In this document: piece after piece, positions 8,435 to 17,492 of the stretch | Layout of the letters: each line of letters begins with the position of its first letter | Numbering within the stretch: position 1 is the stretch's first letter | Source of the DNA: Pedobacter boryungensis | GTDB taxonomy: Bacteria > Bacteroidota > Bacteroidia > Sphingobacteriales > Sphingobacteriaceae | Assembly (NCBI RefSeq): GCF_013204825.1 | Contig: NZ_JABMKV010000002.1 | Location: forward strand, 434,001-498,000 | Reading direction: 5' to 3' | DNA: 64,000 nucleotides | Position numbers and translations under genes: made by a program | The notes under the pieces: generated by a model | What the model was told of the DNA's origin: nothing | Database searches by the model: none | What the model saw: the letters and a program-made list of their open reading frames with translations, nothing else

Positions 8435-10660
8435 ATGAATTTTAAAATAGTTAAAGAGATGTTGAGAAGAGTATTGATGATTACGTTTACAGCCGCAGCA
8501 TTGGCATGTAGCGCTTCGCCTAAACCTCAAAAAATGGTAGATGGCGTACAAAATATTAAACCAGATGATCAACAAAGCCTGGTGCTTAGGCAAGTAGTTT
8601 CATTAATTGAGGGATATAACTATAAACAAATAAAGCTGAATGATTCTATCTCATCTATTATTCTAGATCGATATATCAAAGCATTAGATCCTTCAAAATA
8701 TTATTTTTTAGCAAGTGATATTGCTGAATTCGAAAAAAATAGAACAACATTAGATGATGATTTTAAAAATGGAGATTTAAGTGCGCCGTTTTATATTTTC
8801 AATGTTTATTTAAAAAGATATAATGAACGCATCGATTACTCTATCTCTCAAATAAAAAATAAATACGATTTTAATCAGAATGATACTTATGTGTATGATA
8901 GAGAAAAAATGCCATGGGTTAGCAACGCAACTGCATTGGATGATATTTGGAAAAAAAGAGTTAAGTATGAACTAATTAACCTTAAAATTGCTGGGACAGA
9001 TCAGGCAAAAAATGTTGAGACATTAACCAAACGTTATCAAAGTTTAAAATCTCAAGCTGCTAAATTCAATAACCAAGATGTGTTTCAAATTTTAATGGAT
9101 TCATTTACGGAAGCTATTGATCCACACACTAATTATTTTAATCCAAGAAACGCTGAGGTTTTCAACCAAGAAATGGCTCGTTCATTAGAAGGAATTGGTG
9201 CAACTTTACAATTGGAAAATGAAGTAACTAAAATTGTAACCATTGTGCCAGGAAGTCCTGCTTTTAAAAGCAAACAACTAAATGCAGGTGATAAAATTAT
9301 CGCAGTAGCTCAAGGTGCAAATGGAGAGTTTGAAGATGTAATTGGATGGAGAATAGATAATACCGTATCTAAAATCAAAGGCCCTAAAGGAACTACTGTT
9401 AAATTAAAAGTAATTCCAAGCGGACAAGAACTTTCATCTAAGCCAATTATTGTAACCTTAGTTAGAGATAAAATTATTTTGGCAGATCAGTCTGCTAAAA
9501 AATCGGTCAAAACTATTCAATCAGATGGTAAACCATATAAAATAGGAATTATTGAAGTTCCAGCCTTTTATGCGGATTTTAAAGCGGCAAATGCAGGCGA
9601 TAAAAATTATAAAAGCACCACTAGAGATGTCCGTTTATTAATAGATACCTTAAAAAACATGGATAAAGTTGATGCCATTGTAATGGATTTACGTTCAAAT
9701 GGTGGTGGTTCTTTAAATGAGGCAATAGATTTAACAGGATTGTTTATTGATAAAGGTCCAGTTGTACAAACAAGGGAATTTAATAATACCATAAAAGTTA
9801 ACGATGATAAAAATGCTGGCGCTGCTTGGACTGGTCCATTTGGTGTAATGGTAGATAGGTTAAGCGCCTCTGCTTCAGAAATTTTTGCCGGCGCTATACA
9901 AGATTACGGACGTGGTATAGTAATGGGTACTCAAACTTATGGTAAAGGAACGGTTCAACGTACTATTGATCTTAACGAAATGATTGATCCAACAATTTTG
10001 CAAAAAATGGCTACAGTTCTAGCGGCTACAAAAGCAAAAGTTGTAGGTCAAAAAATTCAAAACCCTGGTTCAACAAGCGTAACCATTGTAGATAAAGATG
10101 GCATTCCTCAGCTTGGTCAATTGAACTTAACAATGGGTAAGTTTTATCGCATCAACGGAAATAGTACACAACATAAAGGAGTTATTCCAGATGTAACTTT
10201 CCCATCAATATATCCATTGGATAAAATTGGAGAAGATACAGAACCATCAGCTTTACCATTTGATATGATTAAACCATCAAATTATATAGCTGTTTCTGAT
10301 TTGACAGGAATTAAAGCGAATTTGGTAAAACTACATAATGAAAGAATGACAGGTTCTTTAGATTATAAAGCATTAGTAGATGATATTGCAGAAGCTAAAA
10401 AACGCGATGGCGAAACTTCAATTACATTAAATGAAGCAAAATTAAAAGCAGAACGTGATCAATTAGAGAGTAAAGGTTTAGCTCGCTTAAATCAAATAAG
10501 AGCTGCAAGAGGATTAGCTCCCGTTAAAAAGGGAGATAAAACTGTGAAAGAAGAAGCATATGATTTTGTAGAAGAAGAAAGCCTAAAAATTATGATTGAT
10601 CTAATGAAGATGACAGATGGATCAAAAACAGCTAGTGTTTCTCAAAATTTTAATAAATAG
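8435..10660 (+). CDS. prc: C-terminal processing peptidase, Prc/Tsp type (S41)
   Basis: The 741-residue protein has a lipoprotein-like signal (ALACS), an N-terminal helical region, a PDZ domain (about residues 230-330, GIGATLQLENEVTKIV onward) and an S41 peptidase domain. The catalytic dyad is Ser479 in DRLSASASEIFAG and Lys504 in TYGKGTVQ, with Gln508 at the expected place. A C-terminal DUF3340-like helical part (KKGDKTVKEEAYDFVEEESL) follows. The length is a little above E. coli Prc (682). The family degrades or trims periplasmic proteins from the C-terminus. It stands alone between two terminators. Confidence 0.93.
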   Translation: MNFKIVKEMLRRVLMITFTAAALACSASPKPQKMVDGVQNIKPDDQQSLVLRQVVSLIEGYNYKQIKLNDSISSIILDRYIKALDPSKYYFLASDIAEFEKNRTTLDDDFKNGDLSAPFYIFNVYLKRYNERIDYSISQIKNKYDFNQNDTYVYDREKMPWVSNATALDDIWKKRVKYELINLKIAGTDQAKNVETLTKRYQSLKSQAAKFNNQDVFQILMDSFTEAIDPHTNYFNPRNAEVFNQEMARSLEGIGATLQLENEVTKIVTIVPGSPAFKSKQLNAGDKIIAVAQGANGEFEDVIGWRIDNTVSKIKGPKGTTVKLKVIPSGQELSSKPIIVTLVRDKIILADQSAKKSVKTIQSDGKPYKIGIIEVPAFYADFKAANAGDKNYKSTTRDVRLLIDTLKNMDKVDAIVMDLRSNGGGSLNEAIDLTGLFIDKGPVVQTREFNNTIKVNDDKNAGAAWTGPFGVMVDRLSASASEIFAGAIQDYGRGIVMGTQTYGKGTVQRTIDLNEMIDPTILQKMATVLAATKAKVVGQKIQNPGSTSVTIVDKDGIPQLGQLNLTMGKFYRINGNSTQHKGVIPDVTFPSIYPLDKIGEDTEPSALPFDMIKPSNYIAVSDLTGIKANLVKLHNERMTGSLDYKALVDDIAEAKKRDGETSITLNEAKLKAERDQLESKGLARLNQIRAARGLAPVKKGDKTVKEEAYDFVEEESLKIMIDLMKMTDGSKTASVSQNFNK

Positions 10661-10673
10661 AAACTAACTTCAT

Positions 10674-10709
10674 AAAAAAAGTCCAGGTCATTTACCTGGA
10701 CTTTTTTTT
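10674..10709. terminator. Bidirectional terminator between prc and the SPFH gene
   Basis: AGTCCAGGT (10680-10688) pairs with ACCTGGACT (10694-10702) around a 5-nt loop, flanked by A7 on the left and T8 on the right, so it can stop both converging genes. Confidence 0.88.
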
Positions 10710-10726
10710 ATTAAACTAGAAAGTGA

Positions 10727-11650
10727 TTATTTTTTAGTTTTTTCAATTTGCATAGACATCATTTCTTTCATTGTTTTGTTCATTCCTTCTGTACTACCAT
10801 CTAAGAAAATTACATTACCATCGCTGTTTTCTGCAAAGTGCTTAATAGATTCTGTCCACATGGTGAATAAAATTACGGAAATATCTAAATTAGCTTGCTC
10901 CATTTCCTGAGCTGCTTTCGTCATACCATGTGCTACTTCAGCTCTAAACAATGCAATACCTTGACCACGTAATTGAGCAGCTTCACGCTCTGCAGCAGCA
11001 GCAATTTTAATCGCATTACCATCAGCCTCTGCGCCTTTAGTTTTAGTAATTAACAAAGCTTGCCCCTCATTTTCTGCAGCAGCTTTTAAATTGTTTGAAG
11101 CCACGACTCTACTCATAGAGCGCATGATTTCTTCATCAAAAGTTATATCATTCAATTGAAGATCTTGTAAGTGATATCCCCAGCTTTCTAAAACCTGATC
11201 GATTTGATGTTTTACATGTTCTACAATTTCGTTTCGTTGTGCTAATACATTGGCTTGTTTTTGTGTCGCAACGTAAGCTCTTATTGAACCTTCAATGGTA
11301 CGAATTAAAGCCTGCATTAAGTTACTAGCATCAACAAACTTAAATGCCACATTTTTAATCGTTTCTTCATCATGGTTTAGGACAGAATAAAGTAACATTG
11401 CTTTAAAATAAACATTAGCCTGATCTTGTGTAACTGCCTGAAATGAAAGCTCAACTGAACGGTTTTGAATAGAAATCTTCGAATGAATTTGCTCTATTAG
11501 TGGAATTTTTAAGCTCAGCCCTGGTCTTAATTGCCTGCGATATTTTCCAAAAACAGTAATTACCGCAATTGTGCCTTGTTTCACGGTTACAAATGAACTA
11601 AATAGGACTACTAGTCCAAAGAATAGTAAAATGTATGGAATGTAATTCAT
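10727..11650 (-). CDS. SPFH/band 7 (stomatin/slipin-like) membrane protein
   Basis: The 307-residue protein has one N-terminal membrane helix (YILLFFGLVVLFSSF) followed directly by an SPFH domain (TVKQGTIAVITVFGKYRRQL, then NRSVELSFQAVTQD) and a long Ala/Glu-rich coiled coil from about residue 185 to 260. This is the slipin/HflC-like layout. Such proteins oligomerise at the membrane and often scaffold proteases or lipid microdomains. No NfeD partner gene is adjacent. It converges on prc; linkage to that protease is not shown by the sequence. Confidence 0.88.
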   Translation of the reverse strand: MNYIPYILLFFGLVVLFSSFVTVKQGTIAVITVFGKYRRQLRPGLSLKIPLIEQIHSKISIQNRSVELSFQAVTQDQANVYFKAMLLYSVLNHDEETIKNVAFKFVDASNLMQALIRTIEGSIRAYVATQKQANVLAQRNEIVEHVKHQIDQVLESWGYHLQDLQLNDITFDEEIMRSMSRVVASNNLKAAAENEGQALLITKTKGAEADGNAIKIAAAAEREAAQLRGQGIALFRAEVAHGMTKAAQEMEQANLDISVILFTMWTESIKHFAENSDGNVIFLDGSTEGMNKTMKEMMSMQIEKTKK

Positions 11651-11730
11651 AGTATAATTTGGTTTAAATAAAGCTCAATATTACTGATTTTCTATGTAGA
11701 TTTATTTAAATATTTTTTAATCAATTGTTT

Positions 11731-13764
11731 ATGAAACTAAATTTAGGTTTACCACTAATAGGTCTTGCCTTGCTAATGGCCTGTAAAAACAAAGGTACCG
11801 AGACAAGTGAGCGTACTGTCTTTTTGGATAAAGCCGGGATGGACACTACTGTTAATCCGGGAGATAATTTTTTTGAATATGCTAACGGAAAATGGATGAA
11901 AAATACTGTTATTCCTGACGATCAAAGTGGTTGGGGCAGTTTTTATACTTTGTACGAAGACAATTTAAAGAAATTAAAAGGGATTATTGAAGATGCAGAA
12001 AAGAGTAATTCTGCAAAAGGAAGTATACAACAAAAAGTTGGCGATTATTACGCCAGTGGAATGGATACTACGACTATTGAGAAACTTGGTGCTGAACCTT
12101 TAAAACCAGTTTTAGCAAAAATTGATGCGGCAAAAAATTATCAAGAATTAGTTAGTTTATTAGCTGAGTTGGCTAAAACTGATGAAGCCGGCTTACTAGG
12201 GTTGAATGTTGGGGCAGATGAAAAAAATAGTGTTAAAAATATCGCATCATTTTATCAATCTGGATTATCCTTGCCAGAAAAAGATTACTATTTTAAAACA
12301 GATAGTGCTTCTAAAGCGGCTAGAGCTGGATTTGTTACCTACGCTAGTACATTATTTAAATTAACGGGAGTTGATACCGCAACCGCTACAAAAAATGCAA
12401 ATGCCATTTTAGCACTGGAAACAGAAATAGCGAAATCTCATCGTAGCCCACAGGAACTTAGAGATCCGCAAAAAAATTATAACAAAATGAGCCTCGCACA
12501 ATTGTCCCAATTAGCACCGAACTTAAATGTGCCCGCACTTTTTAATGCAATGAAAATTAAGACTGATAGTGTTAATGTAGGACAACCAGATTATTTTAAA
12601 ACTTTAAGTGCGTTATTAGCTAGTCAACCATTAGATGTTTGGAAAACAAAGTTCAAGTATAACTATATGTCTAGAAATGCTGGTTTATTAAGTAAAGCTT
12701 TTGTGGATGCATCTTTCAATTTTAATAAAATTTTTAACGGGCAAAAAAAACAATCAGAGCGTTGGAAAAGATTGGTTAGTGGAATTGATGCTAATTTAGG
12801 CGATTTGCTAGGGCAATTATATGTAGAGAAATACTTTACGCCAGAAGCTAAACAACGTATGGATGAATTGGTGAATAACTTGCAAAAAGTATTTGCAACG
12901 CGTATTGACAAATTAGATTGGATGAGCGCCGAAACAAAAGCAAAAGCAACTGAAAAGTTAAATATCTTTTTAAAGAAAATCGGATATACAACAAAATGGA
13001 AAAACTTTGATGATGTAACTATTAACAAGGGCGATTATTTAGGTAATGCCCGTAGTGCAAGAACACATAGCTATAATGAAATGATAAATAAAGTTGGAAA
13101 ACCAGTAGATAAAACAGAATGGGGAATGACTCCGCCAACTGTAAATGCATACTATAACCCAACATTTAATGAAATCGTTTTTCCTGCTGGAATTTTACAG
13201 TTTCCATTTTTTGATGCTAATGCGGATGATGCAATTAATTACGGTGCAATTGGTGCAGTAATTGGCCATGAAATGACTCATGGTTTTGATGATCAAGGTC
13301 GACAATATGATGCTGTAGGTAATATGAAAGATTGGTGGACAAAAGCTGATGCGGATAAATTTAAAGTCAAAGCTGATAAAGTTGCAGCAATGTACAGTGG
13401 ATTTACCTTATTAGATAATCAACATGTAAATGGTAATTTAACATTAGGAGAAAATCTTGCGGATATTGGTGGGTTAGCAATTGCATATGATGCATTTAAA
13501 TTAACAGAACAAGGTAAAGAGGCCACTAAAAAGATTGATGGTTTTACACCTGATCAACGTTTCTTTTTAAGCTTTGCACAAGTTTGGAGAATTAAAGATA
13601 GAGATGAAAACATGCGTGTACGTATAAAAGTAGATCCACATTCGCCAGAAATGTTTAGGGTAAATGGCCCAGTTTATAGTATGGAAGCATTTTATAAGGC
13701 ATTTAACATACCAAAAACTGCTAAAATGTATATAGCTCCAGAAAATAGGCTCGGAGTTTGGTAA
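11731..13764 (+). CDS. M13-family zinc metallopeptidase (neprilysin/PepO-like), lipoprotein
   Basis: The protein begins at ATG 11731 with a lipobox signal (LALLMAC), rejecting a TTG start two codons upstream. It then carries the M13 N-terminal domain (NPGDNFFEYANGKWMKN) and the zinc site HEMTH (His513, His517) followed by the third ligand in GENLADIGG (Glu574). The C-terminal PENRLGVW resembles the NPxxxCxVW end of M13 enzymes, with the Cys absent as is common in bacteria. The length of 677 residues is typical. It would degrade oligopeptides in the periplasm or at the cell surface. Confidence 0.93.
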   Translation: MKLNLGLPLIGLALLMACKNKGTETSERTVFLDKAGMDTTVNPGDNFFEYANGKWMKNTVIPDDQSGWGSFYTLYEDNLKKLKGIIEDAEKSNSAKGSIQQKVGDYYASGMDTTTIEKLGAEPLKPVLAKIDAAKNYQELVSLLAELAKTDEAGLLGLNVGADEKNSVKNIASFYQSGLSLPEKDYYFKTDSASKAARAGFVTYASTLFKLTGVDTATATKNANAILALETEIAKSHRSPQELRDPQKNYNKMSLAQLSQLAPNLNVPALFNAMKIKTDSVNVGQPDYFKTLSALLASQPLDVWKTKFKYNYMSRNAGLLSKAFVDASFNFNKIFNGQKKQSERWKRLVSGIDANLGDLLGQLYVEKYFTPEAKQRMDELVNNLQKVFATRIDKLDWMSAETKAKATEKLNIFLKKIGYTTKWKNFDDVTINKGDYLGNARSARTHSYNEMINKVGKPVDKTEWGMTPPTVNAYYNPTFNEIVFPAGILQFPFFDANADDAINYGAIGAVIGHEMTHGFDDQGRQYDAVGNMKDWWTKADADKFKVKADKVAAMYSGFTLLDNQHVNGNLTLGENLADIGGLAIAYDAFKLTEQGKEATKKIDGFTPDQRFFLSFAQVWRIKDRDENMRVRIKVDPHSPEMFRVNGPVYSMEAFYKAFNIPKTAKMYIAPENRLGVW

Positions 13765-13786
13765 ACAAATTGATAAGTTAATTTTT

Positions 13787-13823
13787 AAAGCAGTATCATT
13801 AATTTGATGCTGCTTTTTTTATA
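13787..13823 (+). terminator. Terminator after the M13 peptidase gene
   Basis: A 12-bp stem (13787-13798 with 13805-13816, one G-T pair) with a 6-nt loop is followed by eight T residues. Confidence 0.8.
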
Positions 13824-13871
13824 AAACAAAAATCATTTAATGCTGTTATATGATGATAAAATCTAAAACTT

Positions 13872-14057
13872 ATGAATGTAAAACGTACTTTCGGAACTAT
13901 CCTAACTATTCTAGGAATTATTGGATTAATTTATGCTGGCTGGGGATTTGTACAACATAGTGATGGCGGTCGCGAATTAATTGTAGTGGGAATTATTGGT
14001 ATTATTTTCTTCGTGTCAGGTATTGGCTTGGTAAGGAATACAAAGGACGAAGCATAA
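13872..14057 (+). CDS. Small two-helix membrane protein
   Basis: The 61-residue protein has two hydrophobic helices (FGTILTILGIIGLIYAGWGF and ELIVVGIIGIIFFVSGIGLV) joined by a short polar turn, QHSDGGR. This resembles the small DUF3185-like or YtxH-neighbour membrane proteins common in Bacteroidota. No function can be read from it. It stands alone after a terminator; downstream is a convergent gene. Confidence 0.7.
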   Translation: MNVKRTFGTILTILGIIGLIYAGWGFVQHSDGGRELIVVGIIGIIFFVSGIGLVRNTKDEA

Positions 14058-14190
14058 ATTAATTTCCCTTAAAAGTATTTCTATATAGATGCCTTCATAA
14101 TGGTTGATTTATTGTTAGTTATCATGCTTATCACAACATGTTACTACAATATGCTCATATGATGTATTCTTGCTAGATAAAATAAAATCG

Positions 14191-14217
14191 GTTCTAAATC
14201 TATTATAGATTTAGAAC
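14191..14217. terminator. Hairpin between the small membrane protein and the CapA-like gene
   Basis: GTTCTAAATCT (14191-14201) pairs perfectly with 14207-14217 around a 5-nt loop. On the minus strand it lies 32 bp after the CapA-like stop and runs into a T-rich tract, so it most likely ends that transcript. Confidence 0.6.
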
Positions 14218-14249
14218 TAATTTTAAGGATTAGTCTATTATCTTTCGGC

Positions 14250-15368
14250 TTAATTCCTTAAAATTATTCTATTTGTATCTTTAAATAAGAGGTTATTGCC
14301 TGGAAAATCTGCATTGCTTAAAGCTTTAATTTTAAGAAATGCAGTATGAGTTTCATCAACTGTTAATCTATTAATCTTATCCTGTTTTACTGAAATTACA
14401 TCGGCATATAAAAAATCGCCACTTGAGTTTATTTTTAGTTGAAGTAATGGAGCAAAACCATTTGGACCTTTTAAGCTAAACATACCATAAGTACAAAAAT
14501 TACCTAAGCTATACGCTATAAATTTGTTTTTATAAACCTCAACAGCTCTGGTAACGTGTGGCCCATGACCTAAAACTACATCTGCTCCAGCATCAATTAC
14601 CCCATGTGCAAAAGCATAAACATTTCCACGATTTTCTTTAAAAAAGATTTCCGTTTTTCGAGTTAAATGCTCAAAATTTGCGCCTTCACCGCCTCCATGA
14701 AAAGAAACAATTACAATATCTGCTTGCTTTTTAAGAGCGGAAACTAGCATTTTTGCACTATCAATATTTTTAATGGATACTGTATTTTCATTAGGTGCAA
14801 AAGCACAAAATGCATATTTAACACTATCTATTTCAAAAATTTCAAATGGTTTATTTAATTGACCAGCATAATGTATCTGCAAAGAATCTAAAATTCTTGC
14901 AGTATTTTTTCTCCCTTTTGCGTTAAAATCCCCAACATGATTGTTTGCAATGCTTAAAACATTAAAACCAGCTTTTTTATAAATATCTGCATAGCGATCG
15001 GGCATTCTAAACGCATAGCAGTTATTTGGATTGATACCTTTACATTTATCAGAATTACCTGAATTTAAAAAGCAACCTTCTAAGTTCCCAAAAACTATAT
15101 CTCCTTTTAGAAATGAATCGACTGCTTTAAAGCTATGAATTGCATCGTCAGGTGGTAAATTAAGCTTACTTGGGAAAGCAGAGCCCAACATCATATCACC
15201 TACTGCAACAATACTAATCGTGTCTTTTATTTTCCTAACTTTTAAACTGCTATCAGCCTTATTTTTTGGTGTTGTCGTTGTAGTTTTATTTCGGCAACTC
15301 ATTGAAAAATAAGCAACAACTATCATTAAAAAAGCTATACTAAAAAATTTATTCATTGCTTTATTCAT
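14250..15368 (-). CDS. CapA-like metallophosphatase-fold lipoprotein
   Basis: The 372-residue protein has a lipobox signal (AYFSMSC) and the CapA fold motifs: AVGDMMLGSAF, FGNLEGCF, SIANNHVGDF, SFHGGG and GHGPHVTRAVEVY, then YSLGNF. The family (PGA_cap) is named after the poly-gamma-glutamate capsule protein CapA, but in Bacteroidota it is common without capB/capC, and none are present here. The enzyme activity is unknown; metal ligands of the calcineurin-like fold are conserved. It follows the NlpC/P60 gene on the same strand by 62 bp, which suggests cell-wall work. Confidence 0.85.
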   Translation of the reverse strand: MNKAMNKFFSIAFLMIVVAYFSMSCRNKTTTTTPKNKADSSLKVRKIKDTISIVAVGDMMLGSAFPSKLNLPPDDAIHSFKAVDSFLKGDIVFGNLEGCFLNSGNSDKCKGINPNNCYAFRMPDRYADIYKKAGFNVLSIANNHVGDFNAKGRKNTARILDSLQIHYAGQLNKPFEIFEIDSVKYAFCAFAPNENTVSIKNIDSAKMLVSALKKQADIVIVSFHGGGEGANFEHLTRKTEIFFKENRGNVYAFAHGVIDAGADVVLGHGPHVTRAVEVYKNKFIAYSLGNFCTYGMFSLKGPNGFAPLLQLKINSSGDFLYADVISVKQDKINRLTVDETHTAFLKIKALSNADFPGNNLLFKDTNRIILRN

Positions 15369-15430
15369 AAAAAATCCCTCCCGATTTAACGGAAAGGATT
15401 ATATATTTTGTGTTAACTGCAAGCAGATAT

Positions 15431-15985
15431 TTATTCCTCTACAAAATCTTTCTTCGTCGCCTCTAATATTCTTCCACCCTTATAAAAAATACGAGAATAG
15501 TACGGTTCATTTAAATTGCTAATTACAACACCTCTGGAAGACGATGCATGTGCAAAGCGATTATCACCTAAATAAACACCAACATGAGAAATTGTACGGC
15601 CATTACTTCTAAAGAAAACTAGGTCGCCTTCTTTTAACTCATCTTTGGATAATGGATTTACTGTGCTAAAAATATCACGAGAGTTACGTAAGATAGTTGT
15701 ATTAAATACTTTATCATAAATAGTTTTCGCGAAAGCTGAGCAATCAATTCCCTTTTTTGTATTTCCTGCGAAGCGGTAAGGAGTACCAATCCACTCGTAA
15801 ATAAATTTATATAGCTTTAAATTAGAGGTCGCATCTACAGCCACACCCATTACCTGTGAAAAATATTGCGAGGCTAAATTATCTGGGTCTTCTAATTTGT
15901 TGGTTTCTTTTGTCTTGGTTTGAGCAAATACAGTAGATAAACTGCAAATGACAATAAGGGTAGAAAACAAAAACTTTTTAATCAT
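15431..15985 (-). CDS. NlpC/P60 (C40) cell-wall endopeptidase
   Basis: The 184-residue protein has a signal peptide ending TVFAQ and a C-terminal NlpC/P60 domain with the triad Cys82 (GIDCSAF), His134 (ISHVGVYLG) and His146 (RFAHASS). The family cleaves the D-Glu/diamino-acid bond in peptidoglycan stems. It is short, with only about 45 residues before the domain and no SH3 or LysM targeting modules. A well-formed promoter lies upstream at 16058-16089. Confidence 0.92.
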   Translation of the reverse strand: MIKKFLFSTLIVICSLSTVFAQTKTKETNKLEDPDNLASQYFSQVMGVAVDATSNLKLYKFIYEWIGTPYRFAGNTKKGIDCSAFAKTIYDKVFNTTILRNSRDIFSTVNPLSKDELKEGDLVFFRSNGRTISHVGVYLGDNRFAHASSSRGVVISNLNEPYYSRIFYKGGRILEATKKDFVEE

Positions 15986-16469
15986 GTTATACTGTTAAGT
16001 TTGGGTAAATGACACTTACACTTAAACGTACACCACTAGGGCTTATTGTTAGGGGAGCAAAAATAGATTATTTGCAAATGTTATCCAAATGTATTTCAGT
16101 TTAAACTGAAAGTTATTAACATTTTATATCTTTTTTGTTAAAAAATGATTATCAGAATGATTATTTCAAATAATTTGATTTGATGAACTGTTAATAATTT
16201 ATTAAAACAAAATGCCAACTCTCAACAAAATATTATTTTTCTATTAATTTTATGTAATTCTAAAATTTAATGTGATTGTAGCAAAGGGAAAAATTTTAGT
16301 TATACATATCCTTATTTTGCAGTAAAATAAATAATAGATAATCTCGAGAACAAAGCTGAAATCTAGCCGATTAACTACTACATACGGATAATTTTACATT
16401 AATTCTTATCAGAAATTGCATAAAAAAAATTAGATTTGCTCTCACAAACAAAAAAATCAATACCTCAAC
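15986..16469. promoter_or_regulatory. 484-bp divergent intergenic region between nlpC and pdhA
   Basis: This gene-free AT-rich stretch holds two promoters. For nlpC (minus) there is TTTG (complement of 16086-16089), a 20-bp spacer and TATTTTTG (complement of 16058-16065), a complete Bacteroidota promoter. Just upstream of it is a perfect 18-bp palindrome, TTTCAGTTTAAACTGAAA (16094-16111), a possible operator. For pdhA (plus) the -7 element TAGATTTG is at 16431-16438, 31 bp before the ATG. I see nothing else with clear structure in between. Confidence 0.6.
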
Positions 16470-17465
16470 ATGAGTGCAGTAGAAATAAATAAGGATACCT
16501 ATTTGAAGTGGTTTGAGTCGATGTTGCTGATGCGCAAATTCGAAGAAAAAACTGGACAACTATACGGACAGCAAAAAATTCGTGGTTTTTGTCATTTATA
16601 TATTGGTCAAGAAGCGGTGGTTGCTGGTGCAATTTCTGCAATGGGACCAGATGATTCTATGATTACAGCTTACCGTGATCACGCACATGCATTGGCTTTA
16701 GGTGTTAGTGCAAATAGTATCATGGCCGAGATGTATGGTAAAATTACTGGCTGTTCAAAAGGTAAAGGTGGTTCTATGCACATATTTAGCAAAGAACATA
16801 ATTTTTATGGGGGTCACGGAATTGTTGGGGGTCAAATTCCATTAGGTGCAGGTATCGCATTTGCGGAAAAATATAAAGGCACTAAAAATGTAAATATTTG
16901 TTACATGGGTGATGGAGCTGTTCGTCAAGGTGCTTTAAACGAAGCATTTAATATGGCGATGTTGTGGAAATTACCTGTAATTTTTGTTTGCGAAAACAAC
17001 GGTTATGCGATGGGTACTTCTGTAGAACGTACTACAAACATGACAGATATTTATAAAATTGGTTTAGGTTTCGATATGCCATGTGCTCCTGTAGATGGTA
17101 TGGATCCTGTTGCGGTGCACAATGCAATGGACGAAGCAATTCAACGTGCTCGTAATGGCGAAGGACCAACTTTCTTAGAGATGAGAACGTACCGTTATAG
17201 AGGTCATTCAATGTCAGATCCAGCTAAATATCGTACTAAAGATGAGTTGGAAGAATACAAAGCTAAAGATCCAATCGAGCAAGTAAGAGAAGTAATTTTG
17301 AAAGAGAAATATGCTGATGATGCTTGGATTACCTCAATTGAAGAAAAAGTAAAAGAGATTGTAGATGAATCAGTGAAATTTGCTGAAGAATCGCCGTGGC
17401 CAGATGCATCAGAATTGTACAAAGATGTGTACATGCAATCAGACTATCCTTATCAAGAAAATTAA
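16470..17465 (+). CDS. pdhA: Pyruvate dehydrogenase E1 component, alpha subunit
   Basis: The 331-residue protein contains the thiamine-diphosphate motif from MGDGAVRQGALNE (Gly147-Asp148-Gly149) to CENNGYAMGT, the RDHAHAL and GGSMH active-site loops, and the phosphorylation-loop-like RYRGHSMSDPAKYR. It decarboxylates pyruvate together with the beta subunit, passing the acetyl group to E2 lipoyl domains. E2 follows after 27 bp. The beta subunit gene is not in this window, so it must be elsewhere; this split arrangement is known in Bacteroidota. Confidence 0.95.
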   Translation: MSAVEINKDTYLKWFESMLLMRKFEEKTGQLYGQQKIRGFCHLYIGQEAVVAGAISAMGPDDSMITAYRDHAHALALGVSANSIMAEMYGKITGCSKGKGGSMHIFSKEHNFYGGHGIVGGQIPLGAGIAFAEKYKGTKNVNICYMGDGAVRQGALNEAFNMAMLWKLPVIFVCENNGYAMGTSVERTTNMTDIYKIGLGFDMPCAPVDGMDPVAVHNAMDEAIQRARNGEGPTFLEMRTYRYRGHSMSDPAKYRTKDELEEYKAKDPIEQVREVILKEKYADDAWITSIEEKVKEIVDESVKFAEESPWPDASELYKDVYMQSDYPYQEN

Positions 17466-17492
17466 TAAACGCATTTCAATAGATATATATAA

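Noticed and set aside
14058..14249. Possible small RNA from the stem-loop before the CapA-like gene
   Set aside because: The hairpin is well explained as the terminator of the minus-strand gene; no promoter for an RNA was seen.
16143..16165. Fur-box-like sequence TGATAATCATT on the minus strand
   Set aside because: About 14 of 19 matches to the Fur consensus, but the region is very AT-rich, the site is about 100 bp from the nlpC promoter and 280 bp from that of pdhA, and neither gene is an iron gene.
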